Shown here: positions 1 through 6,629 of the stretch, one piece after another
How the letters are laid out: the number at the start of each line of letters is the position of its first letter
Position numbering within the stretch: position 1 is the stretch's first letter
Source of the DNA: Verrucomicrobiota bacterium
Lineage (GTDB): Bacteria > Verrucomicrobiota > Verrucomicrobiia > Chthoniobacterales > UBA10450
Direction: 5' to 3'
DNA: 12,698 bases
NCBI GenBank assembly: GCA_003219115.1
Contig: QHPN01000075.1
Location: forward strand, 1 to 12,698
Made by a program: the position numbers and the translations under genes
Notes under the pieces: generated by a model
Told to the model about the DNA's origin: nothing
Databases searched by the model: none
Seen by the model: the letters and a program-made list of their open reading frames with translations, nothing else

Positions 1-277
1 AAAGGTTACAGCACCGGGGCGATCATCCGTTGCGGCAACAAAACTGGGCGAGTTATTCCTCGTCGTAGGCGAAACGGATCGAGAGGCCGAGCGCGAACGT
101 TTGGACAAGGAAATCGCGAAGCTGGAAGCGGACTTGAAAGCCACAGAAGCGAAGCTCGGGAACCAATCGTTTGTCGAGCGTGCGCCGAAGGAGGTGGTCG
201 AAGAGCACCGCCGCCGGCGCGACGATTTTAGCGCGCGAATGACGCAGCTTCGGAAAGCACGAGAGTCCCTGGATTGA
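1..277 (+). CDS. valS: Valyl-tRNA synthetase, C-terminal fragment (5' end outside window)
   Basis: Only the last 91 codons are present, reading from base 2 to a TGA at 275-277. The translated tail is a charged, heptad-like helical segment (LDKEIAKLEADLKATEAKL), then NQSFVERAPKEVVEEHRRR, then another helix. This is the C-terminal tRNA-binding coiled-coil arm of valyl-tRNA synthetase, where a 'kL-N-Fv-kAP-vV' pattern is characteristic. The cytoplasmic enzyme charges tRNA-Val with valine; the catalytic Rossmann core and editing domain lie off the left edge. The ending is intact. The last 50 bp overlap the end of the oppositely oriented methyltransferase gene, so no room is left for a separate intergenic terminator. 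Confidence 0.88.
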   Translation, partial: KVTAPGRSSVAATKLGELFLVVGETDREAERERLDKEIAKLEADLKATEAKLGNQSFVERAPKEVVEEHRRRRDDFSARMTQLRKARESLD

Positions 278-974
278 AAATGACTCGGTAGGATTGCAAA
301 TCGGCGCCGCGTTCTTCAAAAAACGCCTTCAATTCCGGGGTGTAGTAGCTGCCGTCGTATTCTCGATTTAATTCCAGCCAGATCCGGCCGTTCGGCGCCA
401 GATGGGTAGCGACATCGCTCAAGAAGTAATCCCATTCCGCAGGTCCCCAAAGCTTGTCGCTCTTGTGATTATTGAAACAAATTAAATAGGCGGTGATGAA
501 ATCAAATTTGCGATCGAACTTTGGCAATGGTTGAAATGCTTCGATCCGCGTGATGGTGCGGGGGACGCCGAGTAGCTCGGTCAGCTCGCGAAACATCGGA
601 AAATCATCCACATCAAGCCCGAGGATTTCGTGCCCGAGCAATTTGTTGATGTAGAGAAAATATCCGGCGCCGCAGCCGAGATCGAGAATGCGCGAGGGCG
701 GAGCATAGTCGAGACTCAGCTCGCGCACACGTTGCAGATTGATTCGAATCCAATGCTCGAGGTCGAGGTATTTCGGTGGCGCATCGCCGGGGTCGTCGAC
801 CGCATACTTGAGACGAATTTGTTCGAACCCGCTGGCGTCAATGGATTTCACAATCGCGTCGGCGCTGATGCGGACGGGAAACCGGCGATTACGCACGATC
901 GCACGGGTGTGGCGCCGTGCGCTTTCGAAGGCTTCGCCGGTCAGGATTTTTCCGAGTTTCTGGGAGAGGCGCAA
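228..974 (-). CDS. Class I SAM-dependent methyltransferase, substrate unknown
   Basis: A 248-residue soluble protein. Residues 95-106 (RILDLGCGAGYF) are a textbook motif I of the Rossmann-fold SAM-binding site, and LGLDVDDFP at 118-126 supplies the acidic residue after strand 2 that normally contacts the SAM ribose. FDFITAYLICFNNH (157-170) fits motif IV, and HLAPNGRIWLELN (191-203) the post-motif strand. It probably transfers a methyl group from SAM; the substrate cannot be read from the sequence. The start is uncertain: the longest frame opens with TTG at 974, no in-frame ATG or convincing ribosome site is nearby, and a GTG at residue 27 (896) is an alternative. The gene diverges from cstA across about 83 bp and ends inside valS. 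Confidence 0.75.
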   Translation of the reverse strand: MRLSQKLGKILTGEAFESARRHTRAIVRNRRFPVRISADAIVKSIDASGFEQIRLKYAVDDPGDAPPKYLDLEHWIRINLQRVRELSLDYAPPSRILDLGCGAGYFLYINKLLGHEILGLDVDDFPMFRELTELLGVPRTITRIEAFQPLPKFDRKFDFITAYLICFNNHKSDKLWGPAEWDYFLSDVATHLAPNGRIWLELNREYDGSYYTPELKAFFEERGADLQSYRVIFNPGTLVLSEAASFAR

Positions 975-1057
975 GTGCGGTTGGTAACGCGGTAAGGCCG
1001 TGCTGTCAACGGTAGGCGGGTGGCGAAAACCGCAGGGCGCAGTACATTCCCCAGACG

Positions 1058-3094
1058 ATGAGCTCGTGGAAAAAATTGCTCTGGATCGCGGTGACCCTGC
1101 TTGGCCTCGGGGCGATTGCGGTTCTGGCGTTGTCGCGAGGCGAACAGATTAACGCGCTCTGGATCATTGTCGCCGGGTTGTGCGCGTTCGCGATCAGCTA
1201 TCGTTTTTATTCCAAATGGCTTGCTACCAGGGTGCTCTTGCTGAACGACGAGCGGGCCACTCCCGCGCTGGTCCAAAACGATGGTAAAGATTTTGTCCCG
1301 ACCAATCGCTGGATGGTTTTCGGGCATCATTTCGCCGCTATCGCCGGACCTGGGCCGCTGGTTGGGCCGGTGCTGGCCGCGCAGTTCGGATTTTTGCCGG
1401 GCACGCTTTGGATTTTGATCGGCGCCACTCTCGGAGGCGGGGTGCACGACATGATTGTGCTGTTTGCCTCGGTGCGACGGCGCGGGAAGACGCTAGGGCA
1501 AATGGTGAAGGAAGAAATTGGCCGAGGCGTTGGGGCGCTGGCGTTGATTAGTGTGCTCGCGATCATGATAATTTTGCTGGCGGTGCTCGCGCTCGTGGTG
1601 GTGCAGGCATTGGCAAAAAGTCCGTGGGGCGTTTTCACCATCGCGATGACAATCCCAATTGCGTTGATCATGGGTGCGGGATTACGCACCGGCCGGTTCA
1701 GTGTCACATGGATCACTGCGTTCGGAATTGTCGGGCTTTTCTTCGCCGTCTGGGGCGGACAATTTCTCGGGAATTATCCGGCCCTCGAAGCCTGGTTTCG
1801 GCACAGTGATCGATGGCTGGCTTGGGCAATCATGATCTACGGCCTGGCGGCGTCGATTCTACCGGTGTGGATGTTGCTGACGCCGCGTGATTATCTCAGC
1901 ACGTTCATGAAAATCGGCACTGTCGCCGCGCTGGCGGTCGCGGTGCTGTTGATTCATCCGGTGCTGCAAATGCCGGCGCTGACAAAATTCATCGACGGGA
2001 CCGGATTGGTCTTCGCCGGACCGGTGTTTCCATTTGTTTGCATCACCATCGCGTGTGGCGCCGTTTCGGGATTTCACTCGCTCATTGCTTCGGGAACGAC
2101 ACCGAAGATGTTGGAACGCGAATCGCGGATTCGCGACATCGGCTACGGTGCCATGATCACCGAGATGATGGTGGCATTAATGGCGATGATCGCCGCGTGC
2201 GTAATTCAGCCGGGCGAATACTTCGCCATCAACACCAAGGGAACGCCGACGGAAGTGGTGGCGAAAGTTTCAGCTGCCGGTTTCCCGGTGACTGAAGCAG
2301 AGATGTCCGATCTGGCACATAATCTCGGGGAACAGACGATGTTCAATCGCGCCGGCGGCGCACCGACTTTTGCCGTCGGCATGGCGCACATGTTTGCGCG
2401 CGTCTCGGCCAGTCCGACGGCTTTAGCGCTTTGGTACCACTTCGCCATCATGTTCGAGGCGTTATTTATTCTGACGACAATTGACGCAGGGACGAGAGTG
2501 GGGCGGTTTCTACTCCAGGACTTGTTAGGAAACTTGTGGCGGCCATTCGGTAATACACGTTCCTGGGTTGCCAATTCATTCGCCAGCTTATTGCTGGTCG
2601 CGGCTTGGGGCTGGTTCTTGTATCAAGGAGTGATCGATCCTCTCGGCGGCATTAACACCCTCTGGCCGCTCTTTGGTCTGGCGAATCAACTACTTTCGGT
2701 AGTTGCGCTCTGCCTCGGCACGACTCTGCTGATCAAGATGGGTAAGGCGCGGTATCTTTTTGTCACACTCGTGCCGCTTCTTTTCATGTGCCTGGTCACG
2801 TTCTCGGCCGGTTACATCAAGATTTTTTCGCCCGATCCCAATCTCGGTCTCTTGGCAAGTGCGCGCTCCGCGATCGCAAAGAGTGTCCAGGTGGCAGACG
2901 CAAATGCCGCAGCCCTGCTCGTGCGCCAGGCGGCGAGGTATCAAGTCGATGTTTTTGTCGCCGCGGCATTTCTGGTTCTGGTGTTGTTGATTGTGCTTGG
3001 CTCGGCAGCCGAATGGTATCGGCTCTTAGCTGGTCGCAAACGCGTCGAATTGCACGAAAGCGAATTCGTTCCGCTGGGTGAAGTCGCAGCGTGA
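1058..3094 (+). CDS. cstA: CstA-family carbon starvation / peptide-pyruvate transporter
   Basis: A 678-residue, very hydrophobic inner-membrane protein with many predicted transmembrane helices, close to the roughly 700 residues usual for CstA/BtsT. The conserved N-terminal block FGHHFAAIAGPGPLVGP (88-104) and GGGVHDM (126-132) are family hallmarks, as are CGAVSGFHSLIASGTTPKM and TIDAGTRVGRF further on. In Escherichia coli, CstA and BtsT take up peptides or pyruvate when carbon is scarce; the substrate here is not decided by sequence. The start is the ATG at 1058, which directly precedes a charged stretch and the first helix; no clear Shine-Dalgarno is visible. It stands alone: the gene to its left is divergent, and a strong terminator lies about 155 bp downstream. 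No CstA regulatory partner (such as a LytS/LytR pair) is in view. Confidence 0.93.
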   Translation: MSSWKKLLWIAVTLLGLGAIAVLALSRGEQINALWIIVAGLCAFAISYRFYSKWLATRVLLLNDERATPALVQNDGKDFVPTNRWMVFGHHFAAIAGPGPLVGPVLAAQFGFLPGTLWILIGATLGGGVHDMIVLFASVRRRGKTLGQMVKEEIGRGVGALALISVLAIMIILLAVLALVVVQALAKSPWGVFTIAMTIPIALIMGAGLRTGRFSVTWITAFGIVGLFFAVWGGQFLGNYPALEAWFRHSDRWLAWAIMIYGLAASILPVWMLLTPRDYLSTFMKIGTVAALAVAVLLIHPVLQMPALTKFIDGTGLVFAGPVFPFVCITIACGAVSGFHSLIASGTTPKMLERESRIRDIGYGAMITEMMVALMAMIAACVIQPGEYFAINTKGTPTEVVAKVSAAGFPVTEAEMSDLAHNLGEQTMFNRAGGAPTFAVGMAHMFARVSASPTALALWYHFAIMFEALFILTTIDAGTRVGRFLLQDLLGNLWRPFGNTRSWVANSFASLLLVAAWGWFLYQGVIDPLGGINTLWPLFGLANQLLSVVALCLGTTLLIKMGKARYLFVTLVPLLFMCLVTFSAGYIKIFSPDPNLGLLASARSAIAKSVQVADANAAALLVRQAARYQVDVFVAAAFLVLVLLIVLGSAAEWYRLLAGRKRVELHESEFVPLGEVAA

Positions 3095-3132
3095 CAGGGA
3101 GCGGCTGTCTCCAGACTGCCGACCGGCCCAAC

Positions 3133-3164
3133 CGGCGATTGGAAATCGCCGCTGACCTTTTTTT
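3133..3164 (+). other. Hairpin plus T-run after cstA, weak terminator candidate
   Basis: CGGCGATT (3133-3140), a 3-base loop GGA, and AATCGCCG (3144-3151) form a perfect 8-bp stem. Seven consecutive T's follow at 3158-3164, but only after a 6-base gap (CTGACC), which is longer than intrinsic terminators usually allow. It may act as a first, leaky stop for cstA or may simply be part of the palindromic repeat in this spacer. Confidence 0.35.
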
Positions 3165-3248
3165 GACTCGAACCCCAAACCGACGCACTCAGCACACTTT
3201 CGAACTTCTGTGCGGTTGAGACTGCCGAACGTTTCCTCTAACAATGAG

Positions 3249-3277
3249 CGGCGGTCCGGTGACCGCCGTTTTGTTTT
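3249..3277 (+). terminator. Rho-independent terminator
   Basis: Perfect 8-bp GC-rich stem CGGCGGTC (3249-3256) / GACCGCCG (3261-3268) with loop CGGT, followed directly by TTTTGTTTT (3269-3277). The T-tract is only on the plus strand, so it would end cstA transcription and shield the convergent haloperoxidase gene. It sits about 155 bp after the cstA stop. Confidence 0.8.
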
Positions 3278-3410
3278 GGCCGGCAGTTAGAAACAGCGCC
3301 TACTTGAGTGCGCCAGCGCGCCTCGAGAGATTTTCTTCCTGAGACCGATTGCTGCGACAACTCTGATACCACCCTGCGGCAACGCCCCAGGAACATGCTT
3401 AGAAAGGCAC

Positions 3411-4907
3411 CTAATTGCTTTCTACAGGCAGAAAGGCGTGTTTGAAGATGTAGCCGGCGACGCGCTCGCCTTGGGCGATGCCGGCAGTCTTATCGAAGTG
3501 CCAATGGATGCCGAGGTAAATCCGGCTCTGGCCATTTTCTTCTTCCGCTTGCGATAGACTCGTAAAACTGCGCGGCATGTAGGGACGCACATTTCCTTCA
3601 TGATCTTTGGTCACGCCGTTGAATTCATCGGAAACGAAAGTGAACCCGATGTTATCCGTTCCGTAAAAGCGACGGAGTGCTCCAAAAACCGCGCCGCCGA
3701 ATCCGGCGTGACCCGAAGGATACGCAGGGAAGGGCGGAGTAAAGTTGGGGCCGACCAAATTGCTGGCCGGCGCGCCTAACGGAGTAAAGGTCGGATCGCC
3801 AACGGTGGCATCGTTTCCATCGCCGAGACCGGTCGGTCCGGTTCCCGGATCAGATTCGCGAATCGCAGTGACCGGTCGCCAAAAATCGTAGTGATATTTC
3901 GATTCCCAGACGCTCATCGCGGTATCGGCCATGGCGACATTGACCAAAGCGAGCAAGCGCGCGAGTTCGAGCGGACGGAGTTTCGTTTGGTTCGCGATGT
4001 GAACGGTGATTTGATTGTAGAGTCGTGGCGGCGCGCACAGGCTGGGCGTTCCATCGTATGCCCAAAAAGTCCCGATTAACGTTTGTTCGGGGGTGCGTTG
4101 CGTTGGAGTGGTAACGCCGTCGCCACCGAAATTTTTCGCTTCCTTGTAAGCTGAGGTGTAGGCAGCGCTGGTCATGTCCGGCGGCGGCGGTGCCGCGAAT
4201 TGGGTTGTTGACTTGATCACGAATGGTTTGCATCCGCCCCAATGCGCCCCCAATGCAAGTGGAATCAGACTGATTGGATCCTGCCGCCAGTGCCCTGGAA
4301 GATTGCTGGTCGTGTAATCCACGCCGAGATGTAGTTCCGGCTTCTCCGAGCCATCGGAGACGCGCGACGCGAGAATGGCGGCGGCGATTTGTTTCCCGAG
4401 CGCGATACCGGTACTCTTCGGTGATTCGTTTTTGAGGCCCAAGAGATCGTTAGCGAGCGCCTGATCAAAACTTGTCTTTTGTGACGGGTAAAGACAACTC
4501 AGCGTGTCGTGGGCTGCCTGTGCCACGGCGGCTGCGATTGAATAGGGGTGGGGGGCTGACTGGATCCCGGTATAGCTCTGGTATTTTCCAAGAGCGGCGT
4601 TGATTGTGTCAAAGATGGCGATGTGGACAATGGCCATGGCGCGGCTGGCGCGGCCGGGCCCGAGTTGTTCGCCGAAGGTGCGATGTTCGCCGGGAACAAC
4701 CGGGGTGTGATCCAGACCCGTGGCGTCGACCGCGATTTTGTTCCAGCGGTGGACTGGCCCGTTGGGAAATCGTGGTGTGTTATTATTCGCGTTATCCGGG
4801 GGCTGGGGATGAAAGAACGGACCGTAAGCTTGACGGAAATTGCCTGCTGGGCCGCTGGCGAAGGCGACACTGGCGATAGTAAAAGATAGTAGCAATGAGA
4901 ATTTCAT
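3411..4907 (-). CDS. Secreted vanadium-dependent haloperoxidase (PAP2 superfamily)
   Basis: 498 residues. Residues 1-18 (MKFSLLLSFTIASVAFAS) form a Sec signal peptide, so the enzyme acts outside the cytoplasm. The C-terminal half carries the vanadate/phosphate-binding set of this superfamily with the spacing of fungal chloroperoxidase: W334 and K337, R344 (K-x6-R), F393, S398-G399-H400 in FPAYPSGHAGFGGAVF, then R462 and H468 in SRIYLGIHWHFD. The family oxidises chloride or bromide with hydrogen peroxide to hypohalous acid. Phe rather than His at position 393 matches the fungal chloroperoxidase residue, but specificity is an inference. The reading frame stays open upstream to 5282, but the ATG at 4907 is chosen because the signal peptide begins there and the extra 125 residues are shadow sequence of the preceding gene. 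No Shine-Dalgarno is visible. It follows the pil-like operon after 101 bp and may be cotranscribed. Confidence 0.88.
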   Translation of the reverse strand: MKFSLLLSFTIASVAFASGPAGNFRQAYGPFFHPQPPDNANNNTPRFPNGPVHRWNKIAVDATGLDHTPVVPGEHRTFGEQLGPGRASRAMAIVHIAIFDTINAALGKYQSYTGIQSAPHPYSIAAAVAQAAHDTLSCLYPSQKTSFDQALANDLLGLKNESPKSTGIALGKQIAAAILASRVSDGSEKPELHLGVDYTTSNLPGHWRQDPISLIPLALGAHWGGCKPFVIKSTTQFAAPPPPDMTSAAYTSAYKEAKNFGGDGVTTPTQRTPEQTLIGTFWAYDGTPSLCAPPRLYNQITVHIANQTKLRPLELARLLALVNVAMADTAMSVWESKYHYDFWRPVTAIRESDPGTGPTGLGDGNDATVGDPTFTPLGAPASNLVGPNFTPPFPAYPSGHAGFGGAVFGALRRFYGTDNIGFTFVSDEFNGVTKDHEGNVRPYMPRSFTSLSQAEEENGQSRIYLGIHWHFDKTAGIAQGERVAGYIFKHAFLPVESN

Positions 4908-5008
4908 GGAGAAATAAGAAAAGCCAAGTTTACAAGGTTTTGTCGGCGAGCCAGATATTTGGCGCGCCTTCTCGCTAAACGCAACCTCAAAAACCGCGTT
5001 GTAAGGAA

Positions 5009-5407
5009 TTATTTCCGGCGCAACGCGACGACGATTTCCTGCTCCCCTCGAACAAGGACCACGTGGCCGTCTTCGACAGTCTTGACCGTGATCTGATGAA
5101 CGGTACCGCCGATCTGCAATCCGAACTGCTGGCCTTCCCCCATTACTCTGCCGTTGATGATGGCGTAACGAGTTTTCGGATCGATAACAATTGTTGAAAC
5201 GACGAATGCTGAAGGAGGAATCGCCGGACCGGCGTGCTCGTTCTTGGCCATTTTCGGAGCCGGTTTCCATCCGATTGGCCAAAATGGGTTGCGGTCGCCT
5301 GATTCGAAATTGAAGGAAGACTTGTGCTTCAATTCGATCGGCGGTGTTTCATCCGCCAGGGCAACGCCTGCGCATAGGACAAAGCCAAGGTAAAGGAGCT
5401 TCTTCAT
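5009..5407 (-). CDS. Small exported PilP/GspC-like protein of the pilus/secretion alignment complex
   Basis: 132 residues with a Sec-type signal peptide (MKKLLYLGFVLCAGVALA, likely cut before D19). Cys12 is preceded by Leu, so this is not a good lipoprotein box. After a linker, RNPFWPIGW (39-47) recalls the R-D-P-F segment of PilP. Residues 80-130 (TRYAIINGRVMGEGQQF, VHQITVKTVEDGHVVLVRG, EQEIVVALRR) read as a small beta domain resembling the homology region of GspC/PilP, the periplasmic clamp between inner-membrane proteins and the secretin. The ATG at 5407 overlaps the pilO-like stop by 4 bases (ATGA), implying translational coupling. Family membership rests on weak similarity plus operon position; it could instead be a Verrucomicrobia-specific substitute. 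Confidence 0.6.
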   Translation of the reverse strand: MKKLLYLGFVLCAGVALADETPPIELKHKSSFNFESGDRNPFWPIGWKPAPKMAKNEHAGPAIPPSAFVVSTIVIDPKTRYAIINGRVMGEGQQFGLQIGGTVHQITVKTVEDGHVVLVRGEQEIVVALRRK

Positions 5408-5958
5408 TTGTTGTAAATGATGGTGGCGGCCGTGAAGACGACCTTCTGCATCTCAGGGTCGTCGGTAGCAGCGTGAATCCGCAATTTCTTGATGGAAAGG
5501 AGTGGGTTTGTATTTTCGAGTTGAGCGATGGCGTTTCCGAGGCTCTCAAAATCTGCCTGCGGCAAATCGATGATCCAAAGATAGCGACTCCAATTTGCGA
5601 GCTCCTTTTCCTTGAACGCATTGTTCGTTTCAAGCCGCGTCGTTCCCTTGTCGATCTGATGGCTGCTGAGAAACGTTTTCATCCGAGGCGGAAACCACGC
5701 GATCGGCGCGCCGTCGGGACTCAGCGCACGCAGCGCATCGTAGCGAACAGTGGCGGAATGAGCGTTCTCCTCCAGCTTCGTCGTCTTGGATATCTCGGCT
5801 TTGGAGGTTGAGATTTTGGTCTGCAAATCTTTGATCTTTGCTTGAACCGCATTGCGGCTTTTGTTGAGCGGTCCGAGAAAGAAAGAAAAATAGACGTAGA
5901 TCAGCGCGATTAAGCCAAGTCCTCCCAACAACATTTTTTTGGCCTGCTCTTTATTCAC
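5404..5958 (-). CDS. pilO: PilO/GspM-like single-pass inner-membrane protein
   Basis: 184 residues from the GTG start used here. A transmembrane helix spans about residues 9-29 (MLLGGLGLIALIYVYFSFFL), followed by a coiled coil at 30-65 (NAVQAKIKDLQTKISTSKAE) and a C-terminal alpha/beta domain ending in LLSIKKLRIHAA and QKVVFTAATIIY. This is the layout of PilO and GspM, which pair with PilN/GspL in the inner-membrane platform of type IV pili and type II secretion. Start choice: GTG at 5958 has a GAGGGG ribosome site 7 bases upstream, overlapping the pilN 3' end, and begins 1 base after the pilN TAA. An in-frame ATG at 5973 would overlap pilN by 14 bases and lacks such a site. The frame is open further upstream, but that is shadow coding. 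The stop overlaps the next gene's ATG. Confidence 0.72.
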   Translation of the reverse strand: MNKEQAKKMLLGGLGLIALIYVYFSFFLGPLNKSRNAVQAKIKDLQTKISTSKAEISKTTKLEENAHSATVRYDALRALSPDGAPIAWFPPRMKTFLSSHQIDKGTTRLETNNAFKEKELANWSRYLWIIDLPQADFESLGNAIAQLENTNPLLSIKKLRIHAATDDPEMQKVVFTAATIIYNK

Positions 5959-5959
5959 G

Positions 5960-6622
5960 TTAGGACCCCTCATTTTTGGGGCGGGATTTGCGCTCGGTGG
6001 GCGGCGCCGCCGACGCTTTGGGGAACGGCTCCATCCCAACTGTGACTACGAAATGAGCGGTAGTTACATTGTTGCCGCCGACTGCGACAGTGGTATCGAG
6101 GTCTTCGAGGGTCTTGAATTCCACCTTCACCGTCGGCTGTTCCTTGCCGACTTGTTCCAGCAACATCTGCCGGAAATCCTCCGCTACACCACGAGGTTCG
6201 CGTCCGCCGGCCACACCATCCAAAGTCACAGTGACGAGGCCTTTGTCGTCTTCGACGATGCCTTCGAGTGCGGTAATCTGAATATTTGGCGTGACGCAAT
6301 GCGCCACCTTTTCCAGCAACGGTGCCCAGTAAAAGCGAGTCTCAACATAACCGTCGAGTGCGTTCGTTGTACTGATGATGCTGTTTAATTCGTCAGATCG
6401 TTTCTGCGCCGCCGTGACTTTCGGCTCGATTTTGCCCCATTCAGCCTGAATGGAATTGAGGCGACTCTTGCTCTCGAGGACTCGATAGCCGGTCCAAAGA
6501 TAATTCAATATCAGCAATACCCCCAAGCCGATGGCGGCGTAAAGACTTAGCTTGAGCGGATCGCGTTTTCGCTGGCGCTGCTGGAGAATTTCTTCGTGGA
6601 GAAGGTTTAATTGCAGGGGCAT
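5960..6622 (-). CDS. pilN: PilN-like pilus/secretion assembly protein
   Basis: 220 residues. The short N-terminus MPLQLNLLHEEI is the type of segment (INLLP in classical PilN) that docks into a groove of PilM. A single transmembrane helix follows at about 25-43 (LSLYAAIGLGVLLILNYLW), then a coiled coil (about 48-85) and a periplasmic domain with NIQITALEGI and DFRQMLLEQV segments. PilN links cytoplasmic PilM to PilO in the periplasm. The ATG at 6622 is chosen because it gives this docking peptide and lies 7 bp after the pilM stop; the frame continues open to 6778, but that sequence overlaps pilM. The C-terminal tail (PFPKASAAPPTERKSRPKNE) is low-complexity and probably disordered. Its last codons carry the GAGGGG that serves the next gene. 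Confidence 0.76.
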   Translation of the reverse strand: MPLQLNLLHEEILQQRQRKRDPLKLSLYAAIGLGVLLILNYLWTGYRVLESKSRLNSIQAEWGKIEPKVTAAQKRSDELNSIISTTNALDGYVETRFYWAPLLEKVAHCVTPNIQITALEGIVEDDKGLVTVTLDGVAGGREPRGVAEDFRQMLLEQVGKEQPTVKVEFKTLEDLDTTVAVGGNNVTTAHFVVTVGMEPFPKASAAPPTERKSRPKNEGS

Positions 6623-6629
6623 GGCAGCG

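Larger units (their letters stand above)
3097..3303. repeat. Palindromic intergenic repeat region after cstA
   Basis: The 316-bp spacer between cstA and the haloperoxidase gene holds no credible gene. It contains three related words. GAGCGGCTGTCTCCAGACTG occurs near the left end (from 3099), ACTGCCGAACGTTTCCTC from 3221, and TTTCTAACTGCCGGCC on the minus strand (complement of 3278-3293). ACTGCCG (3221-3227) and CGGCAGT (3281-3287) are exact inverted arms around the terminator hairpin. A similar word, GGAGCGGCTATTTCTAAC, recurs at 9476-9493 inside another repeat element, so this looks like a dispersed family. From 3304 to 3410 nothing recognisable was seen. Confidence 0.55.

Noticed and set aside
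975..1057. Sigma-70 promoter for the methyltransferase (TTGACA on the minus strand at 1009-1004)
   Set aside because: The -35 match is exact, but no acceptable -10 box lies 16-18 bp away (TACCAA or TTACCA at best), and the transcript would begin almost on the assumed start codon.
941..1447. Minus-strand open frame across the 5' part of cstA
   Set aside because: Composition is Arg/Gln/Pro-rich without any domain, and it lies fully opposite a confidently assigned transporter gene and its upstream region.
4908..5282. N-terminal extension of the haloperoxidase frame up to 5282
   Set aside because: The extra residues are Arg/Ser-rich shadow sequence of the overlapping PilP/GspC-like gene, and a clean signal peptide begins at 4907.
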